Source of the DNA: Paraburkholderia sp. PGU19
GTDB taxonomy: Bacteria > Pseudomonadota > Gammaproteobacteria > Burkholderiales > Burkholderiaceae
Direction of reading: 5' to 3'
Assembly (NCBI RefSeq): GCF_013426915.1
Contig: NZ_AP023180.1
Span: forward strand, 1,178,001-1,242,000
Length of the DNA: 64,000 nucleotides
Numbering within the stretch: position 1 is the first letter of the stretch; every line of letters starts with the position of its first letter. This document shows, one piece after another, positions 1-9,194 of the stretch. Under the pieces are notes generated by a model. It worked only from the letters and a program-made list of their open reading frames with translations. It ran no database searches and was not told the origin of the DNA. The translations under genes and the position numbers were made by a program.

Positions 1-695
1 GCGAGCTCCGTGACGACGTAGCGCGCCTTCTCCATTCCTTCGATACGCACGGGCGTCACGCGGCCGAACTTCGAATTGTCGGCGACGACGATGACCGTAT
101 TGCCCGCGCCGATCATCCGGCAGCGCACTTCGGCCGCCATGCGCGAGTAATCGGACAACTGTGCGTCCGGCGTGATGCCGCCCGCGCCGATCAGCGCGAA
201 GTCCGCGTGATAGTGCGACAGCTGGGTGATCGTATCGAGGCCGAACGCGGCGTCTTCGTTGTCCGACAGCTCGCCGCCGAGCAGCGTCACGCGATTGTCG
301 TTGCGCCGGCCGAGCAGCAGCGCGATGCGCCAGTCGTTCGTATAGACGGTCAGCCGGTGGCGGTCAGTCAGCGCGCGTGCGACCGCGTGCGTCGTGCTGC
401 CCGAATCGATGATGACCGACGCGCCGTCGGGCACCAGTTGCGCCGCGCGCTCGCCGATTGCGCGCTTCGCGCTGGCATTGGCGGCGTCCCGGGTATCGAG
501 GTCCGGCTCGCGCCGGTCGCTCGACAGCGCGCCGCCGTGCGTCGTCACGATCAGGCCGCGCTCGGCGAGCGCGTTCAGGTCGCGGCGGATGGTCTCGCGC
601 GATACGTTGAGCTCGCGAACCAGCTCGGCGACCGACAGTGCGCCCGTCTTCGTGACCTGAGCCAGAATATATTGATGACGTTGTTCTGCCAGCAT
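1..695 (-). CDS. DeoR-family transcriptional regulator, 3' end outside window
   Basis: Translating the minus strand from the ATG at 693-695 gives MLAEQRHQYILAQVTKTGAL, followed by a DeoR-type helix-turn-helix (VAELVRELNVSRETIRRDL, about residues 21-39) and then the DeoRC sugar-phosphate sensor domain with DSGSTTHAVARAL and GAGGITPDAQLSDYS. The frame stays open to base 1, so the last residues are missing. Members of this family repress sugar or polyol catabolic operons and are released by a phosphorylated sugar. The target operon is not in the window, so the ligand is unknown. The start is chosen because the HTH begins directly after it. Confidence 0.88.
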   Translation of the reverse strand, partial: MLAEQRHQYILAQVTKTGALSVAELVRELNVSRETIRRDLNALAERGLIVTTHGGALSSDRREPDLDTRDAANASAKRAIGERAAQLVPDGASVIIDSGSTTHAVARALTDRHRLTVYTNDWRIALLLGRRNDNRVTLLGGELSDNEDAAFGLDTITQLSHYHADFALIGAGGITPDAQLSDYSRMAAEVRCRMIGAGNTVIVVADNSKFGRVTPVRIEGMEKARYVVTEL

Positions 696-986
696 CGGTT
701 ATGGTGGCCGCTGTCAGGCGGCGAGCGTGTATTCAGGGATCGGGCATGCCCGCGCCGTATTGTATTACGCATGGCGGCACGGCGCGGAAGGAACGTGTGC
801 TGGCTGTGAGCGGACTGTCGGGGCTTCGTCGGCATGCCGTTGGCGGACGGTAGGCGTATGCCCTTCATATGCGCTTTACATGTCCTGAACCGCGCGTGTC
901 GCAACGCTGCGGATGTTCCGCGCGGCGCATCCCTGCTAATCTGAGCGGTCTTTCCTCCCCGATGCGCCCCGTCGAACGAACCGCCG
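696..986. other. divergent intergenic region
   Basis: These 291 bases separate the minus-strand DeoR gene from the plus-strand UbiB-like gene and must hold both promoters. I see no strong operator palindrome or structured RNA. The open frames here read against normal codon use and look like chance frames. Confidence 0.4.
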
Positions 987-2543
987 ATGCCCCCTCTGTT
1001 TCGCCGACTACGACTGCTGTTTCACGCGCTGCGCTATGGCGCGCGTCTCATCTGGCTCGCCGCGCCCGAGCATCACAAGCTGCACTGGATCGTCACGCTC
1101 GTTTCGCGCGTGCACGAATCGCCGGGCGGCCGGGCCGGCGTGCATCGCGCGCTGCCCAACCTCGGCCCGCTGGCGAGCGCGTTCGCCGAATCGCTCGCGC
1201 GCCGCCCCGAACTGGCGACAGGCACGCTGCACGACGCAATCGACGCCGTCAGCCACCTCGAAGCGCCCTTGCCGCCCGACCAGGTCGAGCATGCGATATC
1301 GGCAGCGCTCGGACGCCCGGCATCAATGCTCTTTGCATCAATCGATCTGACGCCCGCGAAAAACGGCTTTGCCGAACAGACGCATGTCGCGCGGCTGATC
1401 GAGCCGATAGACGGGCATCGCGACATTGCGCTCAAGATCGTGCGCGTCGCGCAAGTCCAGGAAATCGCCGACGAGGCCGCGCTGCTGCGCTGGGTCGCGC
1501 GCTGGATGGAGAAGCTCTCGAAGAACGCGCGCCGTCTGCGGCTGCGCGAGCTCGCCAATACCTTCACGCAGGAAATCCTGCGCCGCTTCGATCTGCGCGC
1601 CGAAGCGGCGAACCTGAGTCAGACCGCGCATCATTTCGACGGCGACAAGCGTCTAGCGATTCCAGCTGTGATCTGGGAACTGTGCACCGACCGCACGCTC
1701 GCGATGCAGCATATCGAATCGCTGCCCGCGCTCGATCTCGCTGGTCTGTCGGCGCGCGGCGTGAAGCTCGCGCCGCTTGCCGGGCACATTATCGAAGTCG
1801 TCACCGAGCAGGCGTTCGAGCATGGCTTCTTCCATGCAACGTTCGATGCAGCGCGCGTGCGCGTGAGCATCGAGCCGGACACGCTCGGCCGCATCGTGCT
1901 CGCGGACTTCGCGGTGATGTCGAGTCTGTCGTCGCAGGAGCGCGAGTTTTTCGTGCACGGCGCGACGGCGCTGTTCGACCAGGACTACGGACGGCTCGCG
2001 CATCTGCATCGCGATGCCGGCCATGTGTCGCAGGACACGCGCCCGGAGAAGCTCGAAGCCGAACTGCGCACGCGCGCCGAAGCGCATTTCGCGCCGCAGT
2101 CGCACGAGCGCTCGGCGGGCGCGCTGTTCCATCACCTGCTTTTTGCCGTGCATCCGTTCGGCGGCGATGTGCCGCCACGGCTCGCCGCCGCGCAGCGCGC
2201 GTTCGACCAGGCGGAGATGCTGGCGAACGCGCTGCATCCGGGCGTCGATTCGTGGCAGATCGCGCGCTCGGTGCTGGCTACGCTCGCGCGCCGCGAGTTC
2301 GATCATCGCGGCTGGATCAAGCATCTCGCGCAGGAGTTGCCGCATCTCGCGCATCTCGTGCCGCGCATCCCCCAGCTTGCGGTGCAGTATCTGCAGCATC
2401 GGCACGAAGTCACGACGGTCAGGCAACAGGCCCAGCTAGTCAGCGACGTGCTGATCGAATACCGGCGCACGCGCACGCTGCTGTGGGCATGCACGGTGTG
2501 CGGCGGCCTGCTCGGCGCGATCGCCGCGCTGCTCGCGTACTGA
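987..2543 (+). CDS. UbiB/ABC1-family protein with degenerate catalytic motifs (probable pseudokinase)
   Basis: The 518-residue product follows the UbiB/ADCK layout: NLGPLASAFAESLARRPEL (residues 58-76) matches the family's KxGQ helix, IALKI around Lys150 matches the ATP-lysine strand, FDLRAEAANL (201-210) matches the ERDFxxEAxN signature, and a C-terminal hydrophobic helix (about 495-517) would anchor it in the membrane. Key residues differ: KxGQ is AFAE (65-68), the HADPHPGN catalytic loop is HATFDAARV (283-291), and the metal-binding DFG is DFA (307-309). Family members support ubiquinone synthesis and lipid handling. Here catalysis is doubtful and a lipid-binding or scaffold role is possible. 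It is separated by 115 bases from the EamA gene downstream. Confidence 0.75.
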   Translation: MPPLFRRLRLLFHALRYGARLIWLAAPEHHKLHWIVTLVSRVHESPGGRAGVHRALPNLGPLASAFAESLARRPELATGTLHDAIDAVSHLEAPLPPDQVEHAISAALGRPASMLFASIDLTPAKNGFAEQTHVARLIEPIDGHRDIALKIVRVAQVQEIADEAALLRWVARWMEKLSKNARRLRLRELANTFTQEILRRFDLRAEAANLSQTAHHFDGDKRLAIPAVIWELCTDRTLAMQHIESLPALDLAGLSARGVKLAPLAGHIIEVVTEQAFEHGFFHATFDAARVRVSIEPDTLGRIVLADFAVMSSLSSQEREFFVHGATALFDQDYGRLAHLHRDAGHVSQDTRPEKLEAELRTRAEAHFAPQSHERSAGALFHHLLFAVHPFGGDVPPRLAAAQRAFDQAEMLANALHPGVDSWQIARSVLATLARREFDHRGWIKHLAQELPHLAHLVPRIPQLAVQYLQHRHEVTTVRQQAQLVSDVLIEYRRTRTLLWACTVCGGLLGAIAALLAY

Positions 2544-2658
2544 GGAGTTTTCTAGAAGCGCTTCGTTGCCCACGCTACGCGAGTGCAGCTTCGAACAAGA
2601 CGGCCACGCGCGCTCTGGCCGATACTGCGGGCCTCGTGTCCGCAGTTCGAGTCATCCG

Positions 2659-3540
2659 ATGCTGGTTGTTTTCAATGCCGTTGTTTTCGTCGTCCTGTGG
2701 TCGACGGGCTTCGTGGTCGCGCGCGCGATCAAGCCCTACGCCGATCCGAATCTCTTCCTGCTCGCGCGCTTCGGCGGCACTGCCCTGCTGTTCATGGCGG
2801 CTGCGCTCTTCGCGCGCGTCGAATGGCCGAGGGGCCGTACGCTCGGCAAGCATCTGCTCGCGGGCGCGCTGCTGCAAGGTGTCTATCTTGGCGCGGGCTA
2901 CTGGGCCGTCGCGCAAGGGATGAGCGCGGGCATCATGGCCTTGCTCGGCGCGTTGCAGCCGCTGCTGACGGCGGCCGTCGCGGCGCCACTGTTCGGCGAA
3001 CGTCTGTCGGGGCGCGGCTGGACGGGCATGCTGTTGGGTCTCGCGGGCGTCGCGCTGGTGCTGGAGCCTAAGCTCGCCGCCGCAACGGCGAGCGTCGCGC
3101 CAGATCATGCGGGCAACGTGCCGGAATGGCTCGTCGTGAGCGTGTCGATTCTCGCGGTGTGCGCGATCACGGCAGGCACGCTGATCCAGAAAACCTCGCT
3201 GTCGAAAGCCGATATACGCAGCGCGAGCGCCGTGCAGAACCTCGGCGCGGCGATCGTCGTGCTCGTGTTCGCGCTGGCGCTCGGCGAGCACAGGTGGATT
3301 CCGTCGCCGGCGCTGTGGGTGTCGCTCGCGTGGGGCATCGTGATGCTGTCCGGCGTGAGCGTCACGCTGCTGGTGTGGATGGTCCGGCGCGGCGACGCGT
3401 CGCGCGCGACGGCGCTGCTGTTTCTCGCGCCGCCGCTTGCCGCGCTCGAAGGCTACGTCGGCTTTGGTGAAACGCTGACGGTGGTGCAGGTGGCCGGCTT
3501 CGTCGTCGCGCTGATCGGTGTGCTGCTCGCGCGCTCTTGA
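2659..3540 (+). CDS. EamA/DMT-family transporter
   Basis: The 293-residue product has about ten hydrophobic segments arranged as two EamA repeats, with the familiar opening VVLWSTGFVVARAIKPYADP and the mid-repeat GALQPLLTAAVAAPLFGERL. Drug/metabolite transporters of this type export amino acids, metabolites or toxic compounds through the inner membrane; the substrate cannot be told from sequence. The ATG at 2659 is preferred because the frame upstream (to 2566) codes polar residues before the first membrane helix, whereas MLVVFNAVVF starts helix 1 directly. It ends 61 bases from the convergent L,D-transpeptidase gene. Confidence 0.85.
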   Translation: MLVVFNAVVFVVLWSTGFVVARAIKPYADPNLFLLARFGGTALLFMAAALFARVEWPRGRTLGKHLLAGALLQGVYLGAGYWAVAQGMSAGIMALLGALQPLLTAAVAAPLFGERLSGRGWTGMLLGLAGVALVLEPKLAAATASVAPDHAGNVPEWLVVSVSILAVCAITAGTLIQKTSLSKADIRSASAVQNLGAAIVVLVFALALGEHRWIPSPALWVSLAWGIVMLSGVSVTLLVWMVRRGDASRATALLFLAPPLAALEGYVGFGETLTVVQVAGFVVALIGVLLARS

Positions 3541-3601
3541 TTGCGCTGGCCGGCAGCGGGTTTCTCGCGCCGCTGGCCGAAGCGCCCCTTCGCCCCTCCC
3601 A

Positions 3602-4681
3602 TTAATCCGCCGTGTCGGCGTTCGCCGGCACCTTCGCGCGGACCTTGCCGCTCGGCGCAGGCGACCACGCGGGCCGCGCCTTGCGCTGCGAATCGGCAAC
3701 GACGATATAACGCCCCGCCCACGGCGTCGCGACGCGGTCCGAATGCAGCACCCACAACGAGCGACCGTCGGCGACGAGCGCCTCGTAGTCGCGATCGAGA
3801 ATGCCGTAGTGGTCGAGGAACACGTTCAGCGATGCCGGTATCCGCACGCAACCCTTCGAATGGCGGATGCCGAGAATCGGCTCGAGCTTGTCGGGATCGG
3901 TCGCGTGCATCTGGAAGCGCATCTGCGACATGCCGCCCTTGCCCCAGCCACGCTCGCCCTGCGCCCAGCCGAGATCGAAGATGCGCATGTCGTGCTGGCC
4001 GTAGCCGCGAATGCCGTTCTGGTTCATCGTGCCTTCGGCGCGGAAATCCATGTTGTCCGGCGTGTGCTCGAACAAGCCGAGCGGCGTAATGAAGTGATCG
4101 AACTGGCCCGGCCTCCCCGTCGCGACGGGTGACGCGCCGATCAGCTGCCACGTGTCCGAAGGCGCCGCGCGAAAGTAGATGAAGAGCGCCTGCACGTTCT
4201 CGCTGCGATCGACGAGCACCACATACTCGCCCGACAGATTGCCCAGATCGTTCTGCACGAGCGCCTGCTGCAGACGCTCGCCGTACGCGCGCTGGTCGGA
4301 GGCGGGCACTTTCAGACGGCGCGTCACGCTGCGCGCGAACACGTCACGCATCAACAGCGCGCGGCGCGGGTCCACGCGGCCGGCGGCATCGTGCGCAGCA
4401 ACGGCGGAGGCGTCGACGGCAGCATTGGACGCGACTCGCGGCGCATCGGCGGCAAGCGCGTTTTGCGCGAGCGCGGGAACGGCAAGCGCCGAAGTCAGCA
4501 AAAGCGCTAACGACAATCCGAACGACGACGCCGATCGACGCACGCACGAACGCACGCGCAACACCGACGCGATCACACCGATCGCCCTATCCCCGTTATC
4601 ACTGCGCAGTGTGCCGCTCTGCGCATCCACCCTCTCTCGTGCAGGCGGAATGACTACCCTGTTCTGTTTTTTGCTGGTCAT
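3602..4681 (-). CDS. L,D-transpeptidase (YkuD domain)
   Basis: The 359-residue protein has an N-terminal hydrophobic segment (about residues 54-74, ending ALAQNALA), a linker rich in Ala, and a YkuD catalytic domain. The active-site signature is HSKGCVRIP, with His274 and catalytic Cys278, preceded by the conserved GIRGYGQHDMRIF loop. Such periplasmic enzymes make 3-3 peptidoglycan crosslinks or attach lipoproteins to the wall. The N-terminal 50 residues before the signal segment are unusually long; a GTG at 4576 would give a more normal signal peptide, so the true start may be there. It is convergent with the EamA gene. Confidence 0.85.
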   Translation of the reverse strand: MTSKKQNRVVIPPARERVDAQSGTLRSDNGDRAIGVIASVLRVRSCVRRSASSFGLSLALLLTSALAVPALAQNALAADAPRVASNAAVDASAVAAHDAAGRVDPRRALLMRDVFARSVTRRLKVPASDQRAYGERLQQALVQNDLGNLSGEYVVLVDRSENVQALFIYFRAAPSDTWQLIGASPVATGRPGQFDHFITPLGLFEHTPDNMDFRAEGTMNQNGIRGYGQHDMRIFDLGWAQGERGWGKGGMSQMRFQMHATDPDKLEPILGIRHSKGCVRIPASLNVFLDHYGILDRDYEALVADGRSLWVLHSDRVATPWAGRYIVVADSQRKARPAWSPAPSGKVRAKVPANADTAD

Positions 4682-4954
4682 TTTGTTCGAACGTCACTGC
4701 CAGTCGCCCAACCCGTGCAACCGCTCGTGGCGTGCCGCCGGGCCTCTTCCGGCGCGGAAACGTTGTACCCGCGCCGTGCCTTCGCGCTGTCCGGTATCGG
4801 ACAGCTACTGCATCTGTCGATTTAAAGCCTTAATCGTTCAGATTTAGTTATGGGTATGCCACATTAAACCAGACAATGTGTGATGGCGCATCGAGTTCAG
4901 CGCTTCATGCCATCATCGCCAGTAGTATCTGCGCCATTTGCAAGGAGAATGTCG

Positions 4955-5791
4955 ATGGACCAGCAGCAACGCGCCGCGCGCCAGCGGCAGATTGCAGCCG
5001 AACTGCACGTCGCGGACCATTTCGACGCGGCGCGCGAAATCGAGCGGCGAGTCGCGTTTCTCGCCGATTACCTGCGCGCGAACGGACTTGCGGCCTACGT
5101 GCTCGGCATCAGCGGCGGCGTCGATTCGTCGACGGCGGGACGGCTCGCGCAGCTTGCCGTCGAACGTCTGCGCGACGCGCAATACGACGCGCGCTTCGTC
5201 GCGATGCGACTGCCGTACGGCGTCCAGCACGACGAGGCGGATGCGCAGCAATCGCTGGCCTTCATCCGCCCCGACGACACCTTGACCGTCGACATCCGCC
5301 CAGCCGCCGACGCGATGCTCGCCTCGCTCAGCGCGAGCGGCCTGCCCTTTGCCGACGCGGCGCAACAGGACTTCGTGCACGGCAACATCAAGGCGCGCCA
5401 GCGGATGATCGCGCAGTACGCGGCGGCGAGCGCGCGGCGCGGCATCGTGATCGGCACGGATCACGCGGCGGAATCGGTGATGGGGTTTTTCACGAAGTTC
5501 GGCGACGGCGGCGCCGACGTGCTGCCGCTTGCGGGCCTGACCAAGCGGCGCGTGCGCGCGCTCGCCAGGGCGCTCGGCGCCAGCGACGCGCTCGCGCACA
5601 AGGTTCCGACCGCCGACCTCGAAATGTTGCGCCCTCAACGTCCCGACGAGGACGCCTACGGAATCCGTTACGAGGACATCGACGATTTTCTCGAAGGCAA
5701 GCCCGTGAGCGACGCGGTATTCGACACGGTCATGCGCTTTTACGACAGAACGCGTCACAAGCGCGCGCTGCCATATACGCCATTCGATTGA
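4955..5791 (+). CDS. nadE: ammonia-dependent NAD(+) synthetase
   Basis: NadE adenylates deamido-NAD and replaces the carboxyl with an amide, the last step of NAD synthesis. The 278-residue length fits the single-domain ammonia-dependent form (E. coli about 275); there is no nitrilase-type glutaminase domain. The PP-loop GISGGVDSS is at residues 51-59, and the adenylate and Mg regions GTDHAAESVMGFFTKFGDGG and KVPTADLEMLRPQRPDE are intact. AAGGAG sits 7 bases before the ATG at 4955; an ATG two codons earlier is too close to it to be used. It is a single gene, convergent with the RRM-like gene. Confidence 0.93.
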   Translation: MDQQQRAARQRQIAAELHVADHFDAAREIERRVAFLADYLRANGLAAYVLGISGGVDSSTAGRLAQLAVERLRDAQYDARFVAMRLPYGVQHDEADAQQSLAFIRPDDTLTVDIRPAADAMLASLSASGLPFADAAQQDFVHGNIKARQRMIAQYAAASARRGIVIGTDHAAESVMGFFTKFGDGGADVLPLAGLTKRRVRALARALGASDALAHKVPTADLEMLRPQRPDEDAYGIRYEDIDDFLEGKPVSDAVFDTVMRFYDRTRHKRALPYTPFD

Positions 5792-5807
5792 ACACGCGGC
5801 GCGTGGA

Positions 5808-6077
5808 CTATTTGCGCGGCGGTGTCTCATCGCCGCCGAATGGCACGGCACTCACCTGCAGCGCTACGCCGCCCAGCTGCTTGCCGGTGAACTGCTGCGC
5901 GATGACCTCGGCGACATAGGCTTCGTCGGCTTCGACATCGACCTTCGCATACGCGTTCGACGTGCCCTGCTCGAACACTTCGATGTCTTTTGCATAGTGT
6001 CCGAGTTCGTGGCCGAGAAAATCACGTACTTCCTGCTCGGAGCAAGACTGGGGAATATTCCACACGATGATCTTCAT
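5808..6077 (-). CDS. RRM-like RNA-binding protein
   Basis: The 89-residue product begins MKIIVWNIPQSCSEQEVRDF, where IIVWNIP resembles the RNP2 strand of an RNA-recognition motif. NAYAKVDVEADEAYVAEVI resembles the RNP1 strand and the second helix. No other domain fits in this length. A GTG three codons upstream is possible, but the ATG at 6077 starts the domain cleanly. Small RRM proteins of this kind in betaproteobacteria are thought to act in post-transcriptional control; the targets are unknown. The aromatic residue usual in RNP1 is replaced, so RNA affinity is uncertain. Confidence 0.6.
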   Translation of the reverse strand: MKIIVWNIPQSCSEQEVRDFLGHELGHYAKDIEVFEQGTSNAYAKVDVEADEAYVAEVIAQQFTGKQLGGVALQVSAVPFGGDETPPRK

Positions 6078-6267
6078 ACGCGCCACGCTCTCAGTTGATG
6101 GTGGTCATGCAGCTAGCCGGATTGGCGCTGCATGCCGGACCTCGAAGCCGTGCTGTTTCTGTTCTGTTTCGTAATTGTTTCGACCTTCAGCGTAGCCAGA
6201 AACGTGCCCCGGAGCAACGCAGGCGACACACGGCGCCCGCGGATGGTCCGGCAGGCTCAGGGCAAAC

Positions 6268-6615
6268 TCAGTCTACGTTCTCGACGTTCGCCGCGCTGAC
6301 CCACCAGGCCATCTTGCCTTGCGGCACATGCACGAGCACGGCGGAAGGATCGGCGACGCCGTCGTCAGCGATCTCGCAGACACCGAGTCCGTCAGGCAGA
6401 CGCTTCACGGTGCCGGCATCCTGAAAGAGCGCGAGACGATGCGCGTCGAGCGGTCGCAACTGACTGTACACGTCGTAGCTGATCGCGCCCGGCGTGTCAC
6501 CGCGGATCTGCAGCGCGTCGTCCTTGCCGCATGGCGATGACGCGGCCAGCGCGGCATGACTCGCCGCAAGGCAGCCGAGCGCGGCCACCACGGCCGCGAT
6601 AAATGATTGCTTCAT
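6268..6615 (-). CDS. small secreted protein of unknown function
   Basis: The 115-residue product has a clear signal peptide (MKQSFIAAVVAALGCLAASH, cleavage after AALA near residue 24) and a mature part of about 90 residues with two cysteines (SSPCGK and LGVCEI) that could form a disulfide. I do not recognise the family. GGAGA lies 6 bases before the ATG. It sits 87 bases downstream of the HNH-like gene on the same strand and may share its transcript. Confidence 0.6.
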   Translation of the reverse strand: MKQSFIAAVVAALGCLAASHAALAASSPCGKDDALQIRGDTPGAISYDVYSQLRPLDAHRLALFQDAGTVKRLPDGLGVCEIADDGVADPSAVLVHVPQGKMAWWVSAANVENVD

Positions 6616-6702
6616 GTTAATTCTCCAAGAGGTGACGGTTGGCCGCGCGTCGCGGCGTCCGGGAAAGCGGATTGAACGTGCCGGCGACGGTTGCGACCAG
6701 AC

Positions 6703-7314
6703 TCAGGAGCCATCGCTGCCGATCGACGCGACGCCGCGATCGTCGTCGCACGGCGCGCTGCCGAAGCCCGCATAGTGTGCGGACCAGTTTCCGGCGATGG
6801 CCGCCTGCGCATCGGTTAGCGACATGCGCCCTTCGCACACGCAACGCTTGAGCTTCGCCGTCAGCAACTCCTTGCGACGCTCGCCCTTGTGTCCGCCCCA
6901 CGGCAGCAGATCGAGGTTGTCCTGCGCATCCGGCGATCCGCCCAGCACGATCGGCACGCGCCGATCCAGCGCGTAACGCGTGCCATGCCCGGCATCGATG
7001 CCGCGTTCGGCGAGCAACCGGTCCTTGAGCTCCATCATTTCGTCGAACGGTGGCGAAACCGTGTCGGCGTAGCCGGGCCGGCATATCGTCGTGGCGATGT
7101 TCTGCTGCGAGACGCGCTCGTCGAGCATCGACGCGTCTTGTGCAACCGAAGCCGACGCATGCAGATACAAGCCCGCCGACATCACAACGAGCGCCATGGC
7201 GCGCAGGCGCATCTTTCGCGCGAGGCCCGTGACGCGGCACGCGTCACGCATAGTTGATTCGATCCGACTGATGCTGTACGCCTCGTCGGGCGTGTTCTTC
7301 TTCCCTTCGTTCAT
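6703..7314 (-). CDS. exported protein with an HNH-nuclease-like fold, catalytic His lost
   Basis: After a hydrophobic segment (about residues 36-59, MRLRAMALVVMSAGLYLHAS) the mature part contains ICRPGYADTVSPP (78-90), TRYALDRRVPIVLGGSPDA (112-130), NLDLLPWGGHKGERR, then RCVCEGRMSLTDAQAAIAGNW. This order matches a family of small HNH-type proteins whose core reads YEIDHLVPLELGGSN...NLWP...C.G...L..AQ..IA..W. Here the expected DH is DR (Asp117-Arg118), so the general-base His is missing and nuclease activity is doubtful. The start is uncertain: the ATG at residue 35 or 40 would give a more usual signal peptide. Function is not known. Confidence 0.55.
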   Translation of the reverse strand: MNEGKKNTPDEAYSISRIESTMRDACRVTGLARKMRLRAMALVVMSAGLYLHASASVAQDASMLDERVSQQNIATTICRPGYADTVSPPFDEMMELKDRLLAERGIDAGHGTRYALDRRVPIVLGGSPDAQDNLDLLPWGGHKGERRKELLTAKLKRCVCEGRMSLTDAQAAIAGNWSAHYAGFGSAPCDDDRGVASIGSDGS

Positions 7315-7436
7315 TAATCAGCGCGCCTTTGAGTAGCGCGGAAGAGTTAATTCGCAGGGCAATTAAAACACATCCGGGACGCATGACGTAAATACAGCCA
7401 GAATGAATCGCTTCCGTTTTTCGATGCCGGCGGCAT

Positions 7437-7469
7437 CGAGGGCATCGCTACGGCGCTGCGATGCCCTCG
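7437..7469. repeat. 12-bp inverted repeat, strong hairpin
   Basis: CGAGGGCATCGC is followed after nine bases by its exact complement GCGATGCCCTCG. A second small palindrome (GATGCCGGCGGCATC) abuts it on the left. It lies 60-90 bases past the stop of the S10 peptidase gene on the minus strand and may end or protect that transcript. No T-tract follows on the minus strand, so it is not a textbook intrinsic terminator. Confidence 0.5.
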
Positions 7470-7529
7470 CCGATGGAGTCTTGCCGACGCAAGGAAGCGC
7501 CGCCATGACACGCATCAAAACAGACTCGC

Positions 7530-9194
7530 TCAATGCATCCTGGCCGCCGTGAGCGCCTGCAATGCGCGCACGCGTCCGAGCGCTTCCGTATTGCTCACCG
7601 CCTTGTCGTACATCGCCGCGAGATCGGCCTTCAATGCGGTGCGCGAGCCGCCGTCGAGATAAACCATATGTCCCGACGGATAGAAGCGCGCGGACAGGTT
7701 GTCCCGCACCTGCTGGCTCAGGAGCGGCATCTGCTGCAGATCGAGCACCGTCTGGTAGAACGGCGTGACGAAGTCATAGAACCCGTTCGCCGACAGCACT
7801 TTCAGGTCGACGTTGAGCGCCATCACGGCGGCGAGGTCGCCCGCCGTGTAGAGAATGATGTTGCCCTTGCTGTCGAGGCCCTTCTGCTCGCCCGTCGGAT
7901 CGATATGGCCGAAGTCCCAGAACTTGAACGCCTGATCGTTCAGATCCGTGAACGCCGAGTTCGATGTGAACTTCAACTGCTCGTTCAGATAGACGTTCCA
8001 CATCGTCGTGTAGACGCCCGTGACGGCCGTCATGGTCGGGTCGTTGCCGCCCGAATTCGGATCGATCTTGCCCGCGATGCCCGTTTCGATCGCCGTGACG
8101 CGGCCGTCATACGCGCCGAGCGCAAGCCCCTTCGACTTGAGCAGCGTAGTCAGGAACAGCGAATTGCCCCGGCTGTCGTACCCGGCTATGTCGAGACTCC
8201 ACGCAAGCAGCGTCGCCTTGTCGATGCCCGTGTACTCGCTGAGCTTTTCGACCACGGCGCTATCCGTAGTCGGAAACTTGCGCAACGCGTTCAGGTAGTC
8301 GGTGCGTGCGAACTGCGCGACCTCTTCGACGAACTGACCAAGATCCGTGGGCCGGGGCGCGACGCCGAGTTTCTTGTGATACCACGCGTCCGCCGCGGCT
8401 GTGGGCAGCGCGCCGATGGGATTGCCCGCCTGCGTGTAGTCGAGGATCGACGATTGCAGTGTGATGCCGTTCAGATCGACGCCGTCTTCATGCAGCTTAT
8501 AGGCGAGCACGCAACTGCGCGCCGTGCCATACGATTCGCCGAACAGAAACTTCGGCGAATTCCAGCGGTTGTTCTTCGTCAGATAGCGCTTGATGAACTG
8601 CTTGATCGAGTCCGCGTCCTGATCGACGCCCCAGAAGTCGCGGTTCTTGCGTGGCGCGACGGCGGCCGAATAGCCGGTGCCGACCGGGTTGATGAAAATC
8701 AGGTCGCTCTTGTCGAGCAGGCTGTCCGGGTTGTCTTCCATCTGATACGGCGCGGGCGGCGTGAAGCTCGGCATCGACGTCTTGATGCGGCGCGGCGCGA
8801 ACGACCCCAGCAGCACGAACACCGAGGACGAGCCCGGTCCGCCGTTATAGAAAAACGTGAGCGGACGGCTCTCTTCTTTCTGGTTGTCCTGTGTGAACGC
8901 GACATAGAACATCTTCGCGCTCGGCAGCGAGCTGGATGGATCAACCGTCACCAGATGGCCGGCCGTTGCCGTGTAGTTGATTTTCTTGCCGCCGATCGTG
9001 ATCGAATGCTTCGTGATCGCGGCGCTTTCGCTGGTGTCGGTCACCGAGTCGTCGGGCCCGTTGCCGTATGCGACGGGATCGAAGAACGGGTGGTCGCCGG
9101 CCTTTTGGGACGCGCTCGCCGCAGATGCTTCCTGCGGGGCGTGTGAGTTGTGAGGCGACTGCGGACTGCCGGAAGCTGATTCTGTATTCGTCAT
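7530..9194 (-). CDS. S10-family serine carboxypeptidase-like protein
   Basis: The 554-residue product has the peptidase S10 core: the oxyanion region FFYNGGPGSSSVF (residues 114-126), the nucleophile motif GESYG with Ser221, a probable catalytic Asp474 in FYDFVTPF and His509 in SGHMVYLD. These enzymes remove C-terminal residues at acidic pH. No signal peptide is seen: the N-terminus is a 35-residue Ser/Ala/Gln-rich tail. It lies 99 bases downstream of the S53 peptidase gene in the same direction, so the two may be co-expressed. Bacterial S10 proteins of this type are poorly studied and the natural substrate is unknown. Confidence 0.85.
   Translation of the reverse strand: MTNTESASGSPQSPHNSHAPQEASAASASQKAGDHPFFDPVAYGNGPDDSVTDTSESAAITKHSITIGGKKINYTATAGHLVTVDPSSSLPSAKMFYVAFTQDNQKEESRPLTFFYNGGPGSSSVFVLLGSFAPRRIKTSMPSFTPPAPYQMEDNPDSLLDKSDLIFINPVGTGYSAAVAPRKNRDFWGVDQDADSIKQFIKRYLTKNNRWNSPKFLFGESYGTARSCVLAYKLHEDGVDLNGITLQSSILDYTQAGNPIGALPTAAADAWYHKKLGVAPRPTDLGQFVEEVAQFARTDYLNALRKFPTTDSAVVEKLSEYTGIDKATLLAWSLDIAGYDSRGNSLFLTTLLKSKGLALGAYDGRVTAIETGIAGKIDPNSGGNDPTMTAVTGVYTTMWNVYLNEQLKFTSNSAFTDLNDQAFKFWDFGHIDPTGEQKGLDSKGNIILYTAGDLAAVMALNVDLKVLSANGFYDFVTPFYQTVLDLQQMPLLSQQVRDNLSARFYPSGHMVYLDGGSRTALKADLAAMYDKAVSNTEALGRVRALQALTAARMH

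Noticed and set aside
869..2923. 684-residue frame overlapping the UbiB-like gene
   Set aside because: Very Arg- and Ala-rich with no domain; the other frame has the UbiB layout.
7437..7469. Intrinsic terminator for the S10 peptidase gene
   Set aside because: The stem is strong, but on the minus strand it is followed by A-rich rather than T-rich sequence; it is kept only as an inverted repeat.
7530..9146. Plus-strand frame opposite the S10 peptidase
   Set aside because: Antisense shadow: Arg/Val-rich product without domains, while the minus-strand product has all catalytic motifs.
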